DNA from: Gammaproteobacteria bacterium
GTDB lineage: Bacteria > Pseudomonadota > Gammaproteobacteria > SURF-13
Direction: 5' to 3'
NCBI GenBank assembly: GCA_003599485.1
Contig: QZKM01000025.1
Coordinates: 1-64,000, forward strand
Length of the DNA: 64,000 nt
In this document: piece after piece, positions 24,387 through 33,309 of the stretch
How the letters are laid out: each line of letters opens with the position of its first letter
Numbering within the stretch: position 1 is the stretch's first letter
Notes under the pieces: model-generated
What the model was told of the DNA's origin: nothing
The model's input: only the letters and a program-made list of their open reading frames with translations
The model's database searches: none
Position numbers and translations under genes: made by a program

Positions 24387-24668
24387 TTATTTGAATTTGT
24401 AAAACGTCTGGTTGAGCCAGGCGGTCACGTCCTCGATCTGCTCGTCCGACCATTTCAGGCGCGCATTGGTTTCGCAGAAGCGCACGCGCTTTTTCAACGC
24501 ATCCAGCGAATGGATGATGCTGTTGGGGCGCGTGTGCACCGACGTATCGTGGCAGCGCGTGCAGTTGGCCTGATACAGCGCCTCGCCGCGCTTGGCGTCG
24601 GCGGCCTGCGTCAGGCCGCAGAGCATGAACGCGGCGCTCAGTATGATTAAAGCCGCGGATTTCTTCAT
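24387..24668 (-). CDS. Small c-type cytochrome, exported
   Basis: MKKSAALIILSAAFMLCGLTQA signal; CTRCH haem motif. Confidence 0.9.
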   Translation of the reverse strand: MKKSAALIILSAAFMLCGLTQAADAKRGEALYQANCTRCHDTSVHTRPNSIIHSLDALKKRVRFCETNARLKWSDEQIEDVTAWLNQTFYKFK

Positions 24669-24684
24669 TACACACCTCCGTAAT

Positions 24685-25932
24685 TCATGTTGCAACCTTG
24701 GACAACAGATGGCTCACCCTCGCCGATGCGGGCGGGTGCGAGTCGTGGAACGCGGAATACACCGGATCGGGGGTGAGCGTGTTGGCGTTTTCCTTATACA
24801 GCTTGACCAGCGCCTCGGCCAGGGCGCGCGCGTCGCTCTGTTCGGCGGCGAAGTCGTCCGCCTCGAATTCATCCTTGCGCGAAAGCCAGGCGAACACCGG
24901 TTGCAGGAACAGGCTGAACACGGGCGCGACCAGCAGGAACAACATCAGCGCGGTGTAGAGCGACGGCTGTTGCACGCCGAGGCCGGTGTAAAACCAGTGC
25001 TGATTGATCAGCCAGCCGAGCAGCGCCAGGCCGAGCAGACTGAATACCAGGCCCTGGAGCAAGCGTTTTTGCACGTGCCTGCGCTTGAAGTGCCCCAGTT
25101 CATGCGCCAGCACCGCTTCGATCTCGGCGGGCTGCAGTTGACTCATCAGGGTGTCGAAAAACACAATGCGTTTATTGGCGCCCAGGCCGGTGAAGTAGGC
25201 GTTGCCGTGTCCGCTGCGGCGCGAGCCGTCCATGACGAAGACGCCGTTGCTGGTGAAACCGCATTTTTCCAGCAGAGACTGGATGCGCTGGTTTAGGGCC
25301 TCGTCGGTCAAGGGACTGAATTTGTTGAACAACGGCGCGATGAAGGCGGGATAGGCCCACATCATGAGCAGGCCGAAACCCGACCATGCCAGCCAGACAT
25401 AAAGCCACCATAGCCCGCCCGATGTTTGCATCAGCCACAGCACCAGCGCGCTGAGCGGCGCACCCAGGGCGAGCAACAGCAGTGCCTGCTTGAACAGATC
25501 GGCAACAAACAGGCGCGGCGTGGTGCGGTTGAAGCCGAAGCGCTGCTCGATGACAAAGGTGCGATACAGCGAGAACGGCAAATCCAGCAGCGCCATGATG
25601 GCCACGGTGCTGAGGATAAAGGCGACGCCGGTCGCGAGCGGCCCCCAGGCGAGCGAGCGCCAGAACTGGTCGAGCATGTTAAGCCCGCCGCCCAGCGTCC
25701 ACAAGCCGAGCCACAGCGCCCCCGCCGCCAATTCAATCTGGCCCAGGCTCAGCTTGGCGGCGGTATAGTCGGCGGCCTTGTGGTGCGTCTCCAGCGGAAT
25801 CTGCGCGCAGAAGGCGGGCGGCACTTCGGTCCGGTGCGCCATGACATGAACACGCTGGCGCCGGATCAACCAAAGCTCCACAACCAGTCCCGCCGCCAGT
25901 GCTGCAATAAAAATCCAGGTAAAGCTGTTCAT
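24685..25932 (-). CDS. M48 family (STE24-like) integral membrane metalloprotease
   Basis: VLAHELGHFKRRHVQKR zinc motif, multi-TM, 415 aa. Confidence 0.95.
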   Translation of the reverse strand: MNSFTWIFIAALAAGLVVELWLIRRQRVHVMAHRTEVPPAFCAQIPLETHHKAADYTAAKLSLGQIELAAGALWLGLWTLGGGLNMLDQFWRSLAWGPLATGVAFILSTVAIMALLDLPFSLYRTFVIEQRFGFNRTTPRLFVADLFKQALLLLALGAPLSALVLWLMQTSGGLWWLYVWLAWSGFGLLMMWAYPAFIAPLFNKFSPLTDEALNQRIQSLLEKCGFTSNGVFVMDGSRRSGHGNAYFTGLGANKRIVFFDTLMSQLQPAEIEAVLAHELGHFKRRHVQKRLLQGLVFSLLGLALLGWLINQHWFYTGLGVQQPSLYTALMLFLLVAPVFSLFLQPVFAWLSRKDEFEADDFAAEQSDARALAEALVKLYKENANTLTPDPVYSAFHDSHPPASARVSHLLSKVAT

Positions 25933-26010
25933 CCGCGCACCTTAAATCCAGGTGAGTCAGCATAGCGTCTGGTACAATGCGCGGCAAGTCCTCTTACAAT
26001 TAGGAACAAC

Positions 26011-26571
26011 ATGGCGCAAAACCCCAATAACCTGATCTGGATAGACCTGGAGATGACCGGACTGAACACCGACACCGACCGGATCATTGAAATCGCCACC
26101 GTCGTCACCGACGGCGAGTTGAATATCCTTGAAGAAGGGCCTGTGTTCGCCATTCATCAAAGCGAGGAGATACTCGCCGGCATGGACGACTGGAATACGC
26201 AGCAACATAACCAGTCCGGACTGGTGGAGCGCGTGCGCGCCAGCCGGGTCAATGAAATCGAGGCTGAACAAAAGACCCTGGAATTCCTGCAAAAACACGT
26301 GCCGCGCAACAAGTCGCCCATGTGCGGCAACAGCATCTGCCAGGACCGGCGCTTTTTATACCGCGCCATGCCAGACCTGGAAAAATACTTCCACTACCGT
26401 AATCTGGACGTGAGCACGGTCAAGGAATTGGTCAAGCGCTGGGCGCCTGCGCTTGCCGACGGCTTTGTGAAAACTCCCGCGCACCTCGCCCTTGAAGACG
26501 TGCACGATTCGATACGCGAGCTTAAATATTACCGCGACCTGTTCTTCAAGCTCCCCGGAGCGCAGCAATAA
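26011..26571 (+). CDS. orn: Oligoribonuclease
   Basis: [29 protein letters not shown] (DEDD exonuclease). Confidence 0.98.
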   Translation: MAQNPNNLIWIDLEMTGLNTDTDRIIEIATVVTDGELNILEEGPVFAIHQSEEILAGMDDWNTQQHNQSGLVERVRASRVNEIEAEQKTLEFLQKHVPRNKSPMCGNSICQDRRFLYRAMPDLEKYFHYRNLDVSTVKELVKRWAPALADGFVKTPAHLALEDVHDSIRELKYYRDLFFKLPGAQQ

Positions 26572-26589
26572 ATCCGCCTTCCTCATGAC

Positions 26590-27594
26590 GTGAGCCGGCA
26601 AACAGATCAGCCCCTGCGTGTCATGTTTGGCGGCGATGTCATGCTGGGACGCATCGTGGCGCAATACATCGGCACTCACGGCGCGGACTATCCTCTCGGC
26701 GGAATCGCCGCGCTGATGCGCGCGGCGGACGTGACCGTGGTCAATCTGGAGTGCGCCATCACGTCGTCCACACAGCCATGGCGCGGCGCGCCCAAGGCGT
26801 TTTATTTCGGCGCCCCGCCCGAGGCCGCGCAGTCCCTTGAAAATGCTGGGGTGGACCTTGTGAGCCTCGCCAATAACCACACCCTGGATTTCAACACCGA
26901 GGGTCTGCATGACACACTGCGCCATCTGGACGCGCACGGCATTGCCCACGCCGGGGCCGGGGCAGATAAACACGCGGCGCAGGCGCCGGCCTGCGTTGAG
27001 CGCGGGGGCGTCAAGTTCGGCATGGTGGCCTACTGTGACCATCAGGAAGACTTCGCCGCCGGAGACAATCAGCCGGGCATCGCCTATCTGGACCTGACGG
27101 ATGAACAGCGCACGCTGGCGGAGATAGGCAAGGCGTGCAGCGCGCTGCGCGATAACGGCGTGCACTGGCCCATCCTGTCGCTGCACTGGGGATCGAACTG
27201 GGCGGAGCGCCCTTCAAGATATTTCGTAAAGCTGGCGCGCGCTGCGATAGACATGGGCTATGGCGTTGTCTTCGGCCATAGCGCTCATCTATTTCAGGGC
27301 ATCGAGATTTACCGCGGCCGTCCGATCCTTTACGCCGCGGGTGATCTGGTGGACGATTATTATGTTGACCCCGGCTTTCGCAACGACCACCAACTGCTGT
27401 TCGAATTAGAACTCACGCGCGCCTCGCTCCTGCGCATCAACCTTTATCCGGTCTTTATCGGCCAGTGCCGAACCGAGCACGCCGCGGGAGAGCAGTTTGA
27501 CTACATCGCGCGGCGCATCATGCGCCTGTGCGCGGAGTTCGGCACGGAAGTGCAGCGCACGGAGCACAAACTTTGGATACACTGCGCCGCATGA
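26590..27594 (+). CDS. CapA family (poly-gamma-glutamate synthesis/metallophosphoesterase-like) protein
   Basis: FGGDVMLGRIV, NLECAITSS, LANNHTLDF, LHWGSNW, FGHSAHLFQGIEIYRGRPILYAAGDLV; GTG start. Confidence 0.92.
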   Translation: MSRQTDQPLRVMFGGDVMLGRIVAQYIGTHGADYPLGGIAALMRAADVTVVNLECAITSSTQPWRGAPKAFYFGAPPEAAQSLENAGVDLVSLANNHTLDFNTEGLHDTLRHLDAHGIAHAGAGADKHAAQAPACVERGGVKFGMVAYCDHQEDFAAGDNQPGIAYLDLTDEQRTLAEIGKACSALRDNGVHWPILSLHWGSNWAERPSRYFVKLARAAIDMGYGVVFGHSAHLFQGIEIYRGRPILYAAGDLVDDYYVDPGFRNDHQLLFELELTRASLLRINLYPVFIGQCRTEHAAGEQFDYIARRIMRLCAEFGTEVQRTEHKLWIHCAA

Positions 27595-27620
27595 ATCCAG
27601 CCGGCGCCTGACGGCGGGCG

Positions 27621-28169
27621 TCAGCCGGCAAGGTGGTGCTTGCCGACGGTCACCAATTTCGCTTGCGGCCCTTCCTCGCCCTGTTCTTCGATATACAACA
27701 CCTCGGCGCCGATCTTCAGGTGGTCGAACGGCGGATGCACCGCGCTGTTGCGATGAAAATAAATCTGCTCGCCGTCCAGCGTTTCGATAAAACCGTAGCC
27801 CTCCTCCGGGAACAGTTTGATAACGCGCCCGTGGTGATGCTCCTCATGCGTCTTCACGTCGCTGCGCTGCTGGCGCGCGTAATCCTCCAATTGGCGGCCG
27901 GCGGCGTTAAACGCATCGCGCAGCGCCACGTACACATCCTCATCCGGCTGGCGGTTCACCGCGATCTCGCCGCCCGGCACGGTAATGTCAATGCGTACAT
28001 TGTAGAGCTTGCCTTGATGATGATGTTTCTGGGGGATATCCACCACCACCCGGCAGCCCATGATGCGGTCATAAAACGATTCCAGTTTTTGCACCTTTTG
28101 CCGGATACGCGCCTCCACGGCCGGTGAAGGGGGCATGTCGCGAAAGGTAATTTGCAGCGGAATCTGCAT
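27621..28169 (-). CDS. HPF/RaiA-type ribosome-associated factor fused to a C-terminal cold-shock domain
   Basis: MQIPLQITFRDMPPSPAVEARIRQKVQKLESFYDRIMGCRVVV (S30AE/HPF), then GRVIKLFPEEGYGFIETLDGEQIYFHRNSAVHPPFDHLKIGAEVLYIEEQGEEGPQA (CSD). Confidence 0.93.
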   Translation of the reverse strand: MQIPLQITFRDMPPSPAVEARIRQKVQKLESFYDRIMGCRVVVDIPQKHHHQGKLYNVRIDITVPGGEIAVNRQPDEDVYVALRDAFNAAGRQLEDYARQQRSDVKTHEEHHHGRVIKLFPEEGYGFIETLDGEQIYFHRNSAVHPPFDHLKIGAEVLYIEEQGEEGPQAKLVTVGKHHLAG

Positions 28170-28226
28170 GGCGTCACTCCTTGTTCTTGACGCGTTCACT
28201 TTAAGACGAAAAGACCTCGCCAATCT

Positions 28227-28240
28227 TTGATCTAGCGCAA
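28227..28240. promoter_or_regulatory. FNR/ANR-like box TTGATctagCGCAA between HPF-CSD and rtcA
   Basis: Matches TTGAT-N4-(A/G)(T/C)CAA-type consensus with a CGCAA right half; TAAAGT -10-like hexamer ~33 bp away toward HPF-CSD, TAAAAT 31 bp away toward rtcA. Confidence 0.65.
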
Positions 28241-28272
28241 GGTTTGCATTTGGGTATTTTTTAAAATCCACT

Positions 28273-29304
28273 ATGCATGAGATTGACGGTTCTTACGGGG
28301 AAGGCGGGGGACAGTTGGTCCGCACGGCGGTGGCGCTCTCCGCCATGACCGGCAAGGCGATTGCGCTGCATAATATCCGCGCGCGGCGTCCCAGGCCCGG
28401 GCTCGCCGCCCAGCACCTCACCGCGGTGCGCGCGGTGGCGGCCTTGTGCCGCGCGGAAATCACCGGCCTGGAATTGGGCGCGCGCGAGTTCACCTTCCGC
28501 CCCGGCGGACTGCAGGGGGGGCATTTCGACTTCAACGTGGGTACGGCGGGGAGCGTAATCCTGGTTTTACAAGCGGCGCTGCCGGCCGCCTTTGCCTGCG
28601 GCGCGCCGATACACCTGCGCCTTACCGGCGGCACCGACGTCAAGGCCGCTCCACCCCTGGATTATTTCCGTTACGTGCTGTTGCCGCTGCTGGCGAAGAT
28701 GGGGCTGTCCGTGAACGTCACCGTGCTGCGCCGCGGCTACTATCCGCGGGGCGGCGGCGAAATCGAGGTGTCACTGCCGCCGGTGAAAGAGTTGCGCCCG
28801 CTGTGTATGGACACGGCGGGCGCCGCGTATGAAATCGAGGGCATTATTCATACCGCCAATCTGCCCGGGCATATCGCCGAACGCATGCGGCAAGCGGCGC
28901 TACGCAAGCTGCAGGATTTTGGGAATACCCACATTGACTGCCAACGGCTGGGCCGCAACGAGGCCATGGGACAAGGCGGCGCCATTGTCCTCTGGGCGCG
29001 CACGCCTTGGGTGCTGCTGGGCGCGGCTGCCACCGCCGAGCGTGGCGTGCCCGCGGAACGCATCGGGGAGGAAGCCGCTCAGGCCCTGAGTGATGAAATC
29101 AGCGCCGGCGCGACGCTGGATATTCACGCCTCCGACCAGTTACTGATCTATCTCGCCCTGGCGCAGGGGGCGTCGCGCCTGCTGCTGCGCAACTTCACCC
29201 CGCACGCGCAAACCACGCTGTGGCTGCTGCGGCAATTTCTGCCGCTGCGCTTTCAAACCACGCAAAGAGGAGAGCTTACATGCCTGGACCTCATTCCGCG
29301 CTGA
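28273..29304 (+). CDS. rtcA: RNA 3'-terminal phosphate cyclase
   Basis: MHEIDGSYGEGGGQLVRTAVALSAMTGKAIALHNIRARRPRPGLAAQHL. Confidence 0.96.
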   Translation: MHEIDGSYGEGGGQLVRTAVALSAMTGKAIALHNIRARRPRPGLAAQHLTAVRAVAALCRAEITGLELGAREFTFRPGGLQGGHFDFNVGTAGSVILVLQAALPAAFACGAPIHLRLTGGTDVKAAPPLDYFRYVLLPLLAKMGLSVNVTVLRRGYYPRGGGEIEVSLPPVKELRPLCMDTAGAAYEIEGIIHTANLPGHIAERMRQAALRKLQDFGNTHIDCQRLGRNEAMGQGGAIVLWARTPWVLLGAAATAERGVPAERIGEEAAQALSDEISAGATLDIHASDQLLIYLALAQGASRLLLRNFTPHAQTTLWLLRQFLPLRFQTTQRGELTCLDLIPR

Positions 29305-29333
29305 TTGCCATCATTACGCGGCCGCACTACAAT
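29305..29333 (+). promoter_or_regulatory. Candidate sigma70 promoter TTGCCA-N17-TACAAT upstream of the cfa-like gene
   Basis: Hexamers at 29305-29310 and 29328-29333, 17-bp spacing. Confidence 0.5.
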
Positions 29334-29447
29334 ACAATCATCTGCGCCGCATGTGAGGTTAATGTCATGTCTGGTTTAGCGCGGCTCCCCGTTCAGGACA
29401 AATTTGTTCCTTGCCCTCTGTACAAAGTCTTGGAGATTTAAGAGAGG

Positions 29448-30752
29448 ATGGCCATGAAAAAAACCAAAGCCACGGCATTTCATATTCCCAGTGTGACGCA
29501 TGGTATTCCGGCTTACGAACCCGCCGGCCAGGACTCTCCTCCCACCACGCCGGAACGCTGGCTTGCGCGTAAATTATTGGTGCTCGCCGGCAGCCCGCCA
29601 CTGCGCTTGGTGCTGTGGAATGGCGAGGAAATAACCGCATCCAGCGCGCGCATCCTTGCCACCATGCGCATCCGTCACCGCACGGCGCTTTACAAGCTGT
29701 TCATCAATCCCAATCTCCATTTCGGCGACCTCTACACGGCTGGCAGCATCGAGGTGGAAGGCGATTTCGTTGAGTTCCTGGAGGCCGTCTATCGCGCGTC
29801 GGCCTCGAAATTCCCCCTGCTCAGGAAAATTCAGACATCTTTGTTCAATCGCCCGCGCTCCAACACGCTGTCCGGTTCCTCCACCAACATTCATCATCAC
29901 TACGACCTGAGCAATGAGTTTTACCAACTGTGGCTGGACAAGGAGATGCAGTACACCTGCGCCTACTTTCCCTCTCCCGCCATGACGCTGGAACAGGCCC
30001 AATTCGCCAAGATGGATCACGTGTGCCGCAAGCTGCGCCTGCGGCCCGGCGAGCGTGTGGTTGAGGCCGGCTGCGGCTGGGGCGGATTGGCGCGCCACAT
30101 GGCGCGCCATTATGGGGTGACGGTGCGCTCCTATAACATTTCCAGGGAGCAAATCCGCTACGCGCGCGAGCGCGCCAGGGCCGAGGGCTTGAGCGGGGTC
30201 GAGTACATCGAGGACGATTACCGCAATATCTCCGGCAAGTACGATGCGTTCGTGTCAGTGGGCATGCTGGAACACGTCGGCTTGAATCATTACCGCGGGC
30301 TGGGAGGCGTCATTCACCGCTCGCTTACGGATCACGGGCGTGGCCTGATTCACTCCATCGGACGCAACCACCCGGAATTGATGAACGCCTGGATTGAAAA
30401 ACGCATCTTCCCAGGCGCCTATCCGCCCACGCTTGGTGAAATGATGGATATTTTCGAGCCGCACGACTTTTCCGTGCTCGACGTGGAAAACCTGCGTTTA
30501 CATTACGCCAAGACGCTTGAGCATTGGCTGTTGCGTTTCGAACAGCACACTGCGACCGTGGAAAACATGTTCGACAGGCATTTCGTGCGTGCCTGGCGGC
30601 TTTATCTCGCCGGCTCGCTGGCCGCCTTCAGCACCGGCTGCCTGCAGCTTTTTCAGGTGGTCTTTACGCGCGGCGCCGACAACCAAATTCCCTGGTCGCG
30701 CGCCCATCTTTATGAAACCAACCCTCCCAGCCAGTCCGTCAAGGCAGCTTGA
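29448..30752 (+). CDS. Cyclopropane-fatty-acyl-phospholipid synthase family SAM methyltransferase
   Basis: HHYDLSNEFYQLWLDKEMQYTCAYF; VVEAGCGWGGLARHMARHYGV. Confidence 0.95.
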   Translation: MAMKKTKATAFHIPSVTHGIPAYEPAGQDSPPTTPERWLARKLLVLAGSPPLRLVLWNGEEITASSARILATMRIRHRTALYKLFINPNLHFGDLYTAGSIEVEGDFVEFLEAVYRASASKFPLLRKIQTSLFNRPRSNTLSGSSTNIHHHYDLSNEFYQLWLDKEMQYTCAYFPSPAMTLEQAQFAKMDHVCRKLRLRPGERVVEAGCGWGGLARHMARHYGVTVRSYNISREQIRYARERARAEGLSGVEYIEDDYRNISGKYDAFVSVGMLEHVGLNHYRGLGGVIHRSLTDHGRGLIHSIGRNHPELMNAWIEKRIFPGAYPPTLGEMMDIFEPHDFSVLDVENLRLHYAKTLEHWLLRFEQHTATVENMFDRHFVRAWRLYLAGSLAAFSTGCLQLFQVVFTRGADNQIPWSRAHLYETNPPSQSVKAA

Positions 30753-30757
30753 GCCCC

Positions 30758-31876
30758 ATGCGATGTCATGATGCAGTCATCCTGGGCGGCGGTCCGGGCG
30801 GCTCCACCGCGGCCTGGAAGCTCAAGCGCGCCGGCCTGGACGTAGTGGTGCTGGATAAAAAAACCTTCCCGCGCGACAAGGTGTGCGCAGGCTGGATCAC
30901 GCCCAAGGTGGTGGATGCGCTGGAACTTGATCTGGATGATTATCGCACGGGCCGCGTACTGCAATCCTTCACCGGTTTCCGCACCAGTTGCCTGGATCAG
31001 GACGAGGTAGAAACAGTCTATGGCGAACCGGTGAGCTACGGCATACGCCGCTGCGAGTTCGACCACTACCTGCTGCAACGTTCCGGCGCGCAACTCAAAC
31101 TCGGCGAACCGTTGCAATCACTGCGGCGCGAAAACGGCGAATGGGTTATCAATGAATCGCTGCGCGCGCCTCTCCTGATCGGCGCGGGCGGGCACTTCTG
31201 TCCGGTGGCGCGCCACCTGGGCGCCAGGCTGGGCAGCGCTGAATCCGTAGTCGCCGCGCAGGAAATCGAGTTCGCCATGAACGAGCGCCAGATGCAGCAG
31301 TGCCGCGTGGCGCAGGAAACGCCGGAGTTATTTTTCTGCGCCGACCTCAAGGGTTACGGGTGGGCGGTGCGCAAGGGAAACTATCTCAATATAGGCCTGG
31401 GGCGCGAAGACAACCACAAGCTATCCACGCATGTGGAGGCGTTCTGCGCATTCCTTAAACAGCAGGGCAAGATTCCGCACGATATCCCGGATCATTTCAA
31501 CGGTCACGCCTATCTGCTGTACGCCCACACGCCAAGAAAAATCGTCGCGGACGGCGCGCTGCTCATCGGTGACGCCGCCGGGCTTGCCTATCCGCAGAGC
31601 GGCGAAGGCATACTGCCCGCGATCGAGTCCGCCCTGCTGGCTGCGGATGTTATCCTCGCTGCCCACGGCGACTACCGGCTCGACAGGCTGGCGCCCTATG
31701 AAACAAGGCTCACGGCGCGTTTCGGCGAGCGTAAAGATCAAGCCACGCCCGGCGCCGTCATTGAAAAACTGAAACAGGCGATTGGGCGCAGGCTCCTCAC
31801 CACACGGTGGTTTGCGCGCCACGTGGTGCTGGATCGCTGGTTCCTGCACAGCAGCCTGCCTCCTCTATATCCCTGA
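30758..31876 (+). CDS. NAD(P)/FAD-dependent oxidoreductase (geranylgeranyl-reductase-like)
   Basis: HDAVILGGGPGGSTAAWKLKRAGLDVVVLDKKTFPRDKVCAGWITPKV; GDAAGLAYPQSGEGI. Confidence 0.92.
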   Translation: MRCHDAVILGGGPGGSTAAWKLKRAGLDVVVLDKKTFPRDKVCAGWITPKVVDALELDLDDYRTGRVLQSFTGFRTSCLDQDEVETVYGEPVSYGIRRCEFDHYLLQRSGAQLKLGEPLQSLRRENGEWVINESLRAPLLIGAGGHFCPVARHLGARLGSAESVVAAQEIEFAMNERQMQQCRVAQETPELFFCADLKGYGWAVRKGNYLNIGLGREDNHKLSTHVEAFCAFLKQQGKIPHDIPDHFNGHAYLLYAHTPRKIVADGALLIGDAAGLAYPQSGEGILPAIESALLAADVILAAHGDYRLDRLAPYETRLTARFGERKDQATPGAVIEKLKQAIGRRLLTTRWFARHVVLDRWFLHSSLPPLYP

Positions 31877-31881
31877 CAGAT

Positions 31882-32541
31882 TCAGGCCGTAGCGAACAGC
31901 GCCGCATCGCCTTGCAGGCTGTTTTTGTTATTACGCGCGCGCAGCATGGTCCAGTAATCGAAGAGATTGACCGGCGTTTGCTCAACAACATCGAGGCCGG
32001 TCTGATCCAGAAAATTTTCCAGGGAAAAATCCGGGCGGAAGCCCAGCAACCTGGACAGCGGCGCGATCAGCCGCTCCACGCCCCCTACCACGGGGTTGCT
32101 GTGCTGGAAGTGATTCACGATATACAGTTCGCCCTCCGGCCTGCATACGCGGCGCATTTCATCCACCAGGCGCGCGGGATGGGGCACCACGGAAGCCACA
32201 TACATCGCCACCACCTTGTCGAAACTGTCATCGGCAAAACGCATCTGTTCCGCGTTCATCTTGTGCAATGCCGTGACATGATGCAAACCCTCTCCTTCGA
32301 CACGCGCCCTGGCGCGCGCCAGCATCTCGTCAGAAACGTCTATGCCGGTGACATGCACATCGCGCGGGTAAAGCGGCAGGGACAGCCCCGTTCCGACGCC
32401 CACTTCCAGGATGCGCTCTCCGGGCCGGCAGTTCATCTGCTCGATGACTGCGCGCCGCCCCGGCTCGAACAACGCGCCGAAATAAAAATCGTAACGCTGT
32501 GCGTAGCGCCGGTACACCTTCTCGACGGACTGTATATCCAT
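31882..32541 (-). CDS. Class I SAM methyltransferase (phosphatidylethanolamine N-methyltransferase-like)
   Basis: VEKVYRRYAQRYDFYFGALFEPGRRAVIEQMNCRPGERILEVGVGTGLSLPLYP. Confidence 0.88.
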   Translation of the reverse strand: MDIQSVEKVYRRYAQRYDFYFGALFEPGRRAVIEQMNCRPGERILEVGVGTGLSLPLYPRDVHVTGIDVSDEMLARARARVEGEGLHHVTALHKMNAEQMRFADDSFDKVVAMYVASVVPHPARLVDEMRRVCRPEGELYIVNHFQHSNPVVGGVERLIAPLSRLLGFRPDFSLENFLDQTGLDVVEQTPVNLFDYWTMLRARNNKNSLQGDAALFATA

Positions 32542-32617
32542 GCAGGATACCTCACGGTTGCAGCTTCAAATACATTTTGCGCAAAAGCCGTTGCGCAGGC
32601 AAGCACATATTCATGCT

Positions 32618-33307
32618 TTAACGCACGGCACATTCGCCCACGTCGTTTTTTAACATTCCGCACAGGCGGCGCAGATAGTCTTCCTCATACGTGGTGCGGT
32701 CAAGAAAGGAAGCGTCGAGCACTTTGTCCGGTAGAAACTTTTGCAGCACGTAACGCCGGGCCCCTTTTATCAGTTTTCCTATCGCCAGAATGTCCTGTTC
32801 GTCGAGTTGTGATTTAACCACGGTGGTCCTGAATTCACAGGGTACGCCGGAACCCATGATTAATGCAATGCTGGCGGCGATTCTGCGCGTATCAATGTTT
32901 ATATTGATGACGTCCCGGTATTTTTCAAGCGGGGCCTTTATGTCCATGGCGATATAGTCCACCCGCTTCCGGTCAATTATTTCCTTCAGCATCTCCGGAT
33001 TGACGCCGTTGGTATCAAGCTTCACCAGGAAACCGAGTTCCTTCACCTTGCGGATGAACCCCGGCAGATCGGCTTGCCAGGTCGGCTCGCCTCCAGTGAT
33101 GGTGACGGCGTCCAGCCTGCCGCGGCGTCCGCGCAAAAAGGCGAGAACCTCCTGCTCCGGAATCAGTTCCGCATAACGCTCAGGCAGCACGAGCTCCGCA
33201 TTGTAGCAATAGCCGCAGCGGAAATCACACCCGCGCGTAAATATTACGGCGCAGATTTCGCCGGGGTAATCTATCAAGGAAACTTTCTGCAATCCCCCGA
33301 TGTTCAT
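32618..33307 (-). CDS. nrdG: Anaerobic ribonucleoside-triphosphate reductase activating protein (radical SAM)
   Basis: MNIGGLQKVSLIDYPGEICAVIFTRGCDFRCGYCYNAELV; follows nrdD; track ORF start is too far upstream. Confidence 0.95.
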   Translation of the reverse strand: MNIGGLQKVSLIDYPGEICAVIFTRGCDFRCGYCYNAELVLPERYAELIPEQEVLAFLRGRRGRLDAVTITGGEPTWQADLPGFIRKVKELGFLVKLDTNGVNPEMLKEIIDRKRVDYIAMDIKAPLEKYRDVININIDTRRIAASIALIMGSGVPCEFRTTVVKSQLDEQDILAIGKLIKGARRYVLQKFLPDKVLDASFLDRTTYEEDYLRRLCGMLKNDVGECAVR

Positions 33308-33309
33308 CG

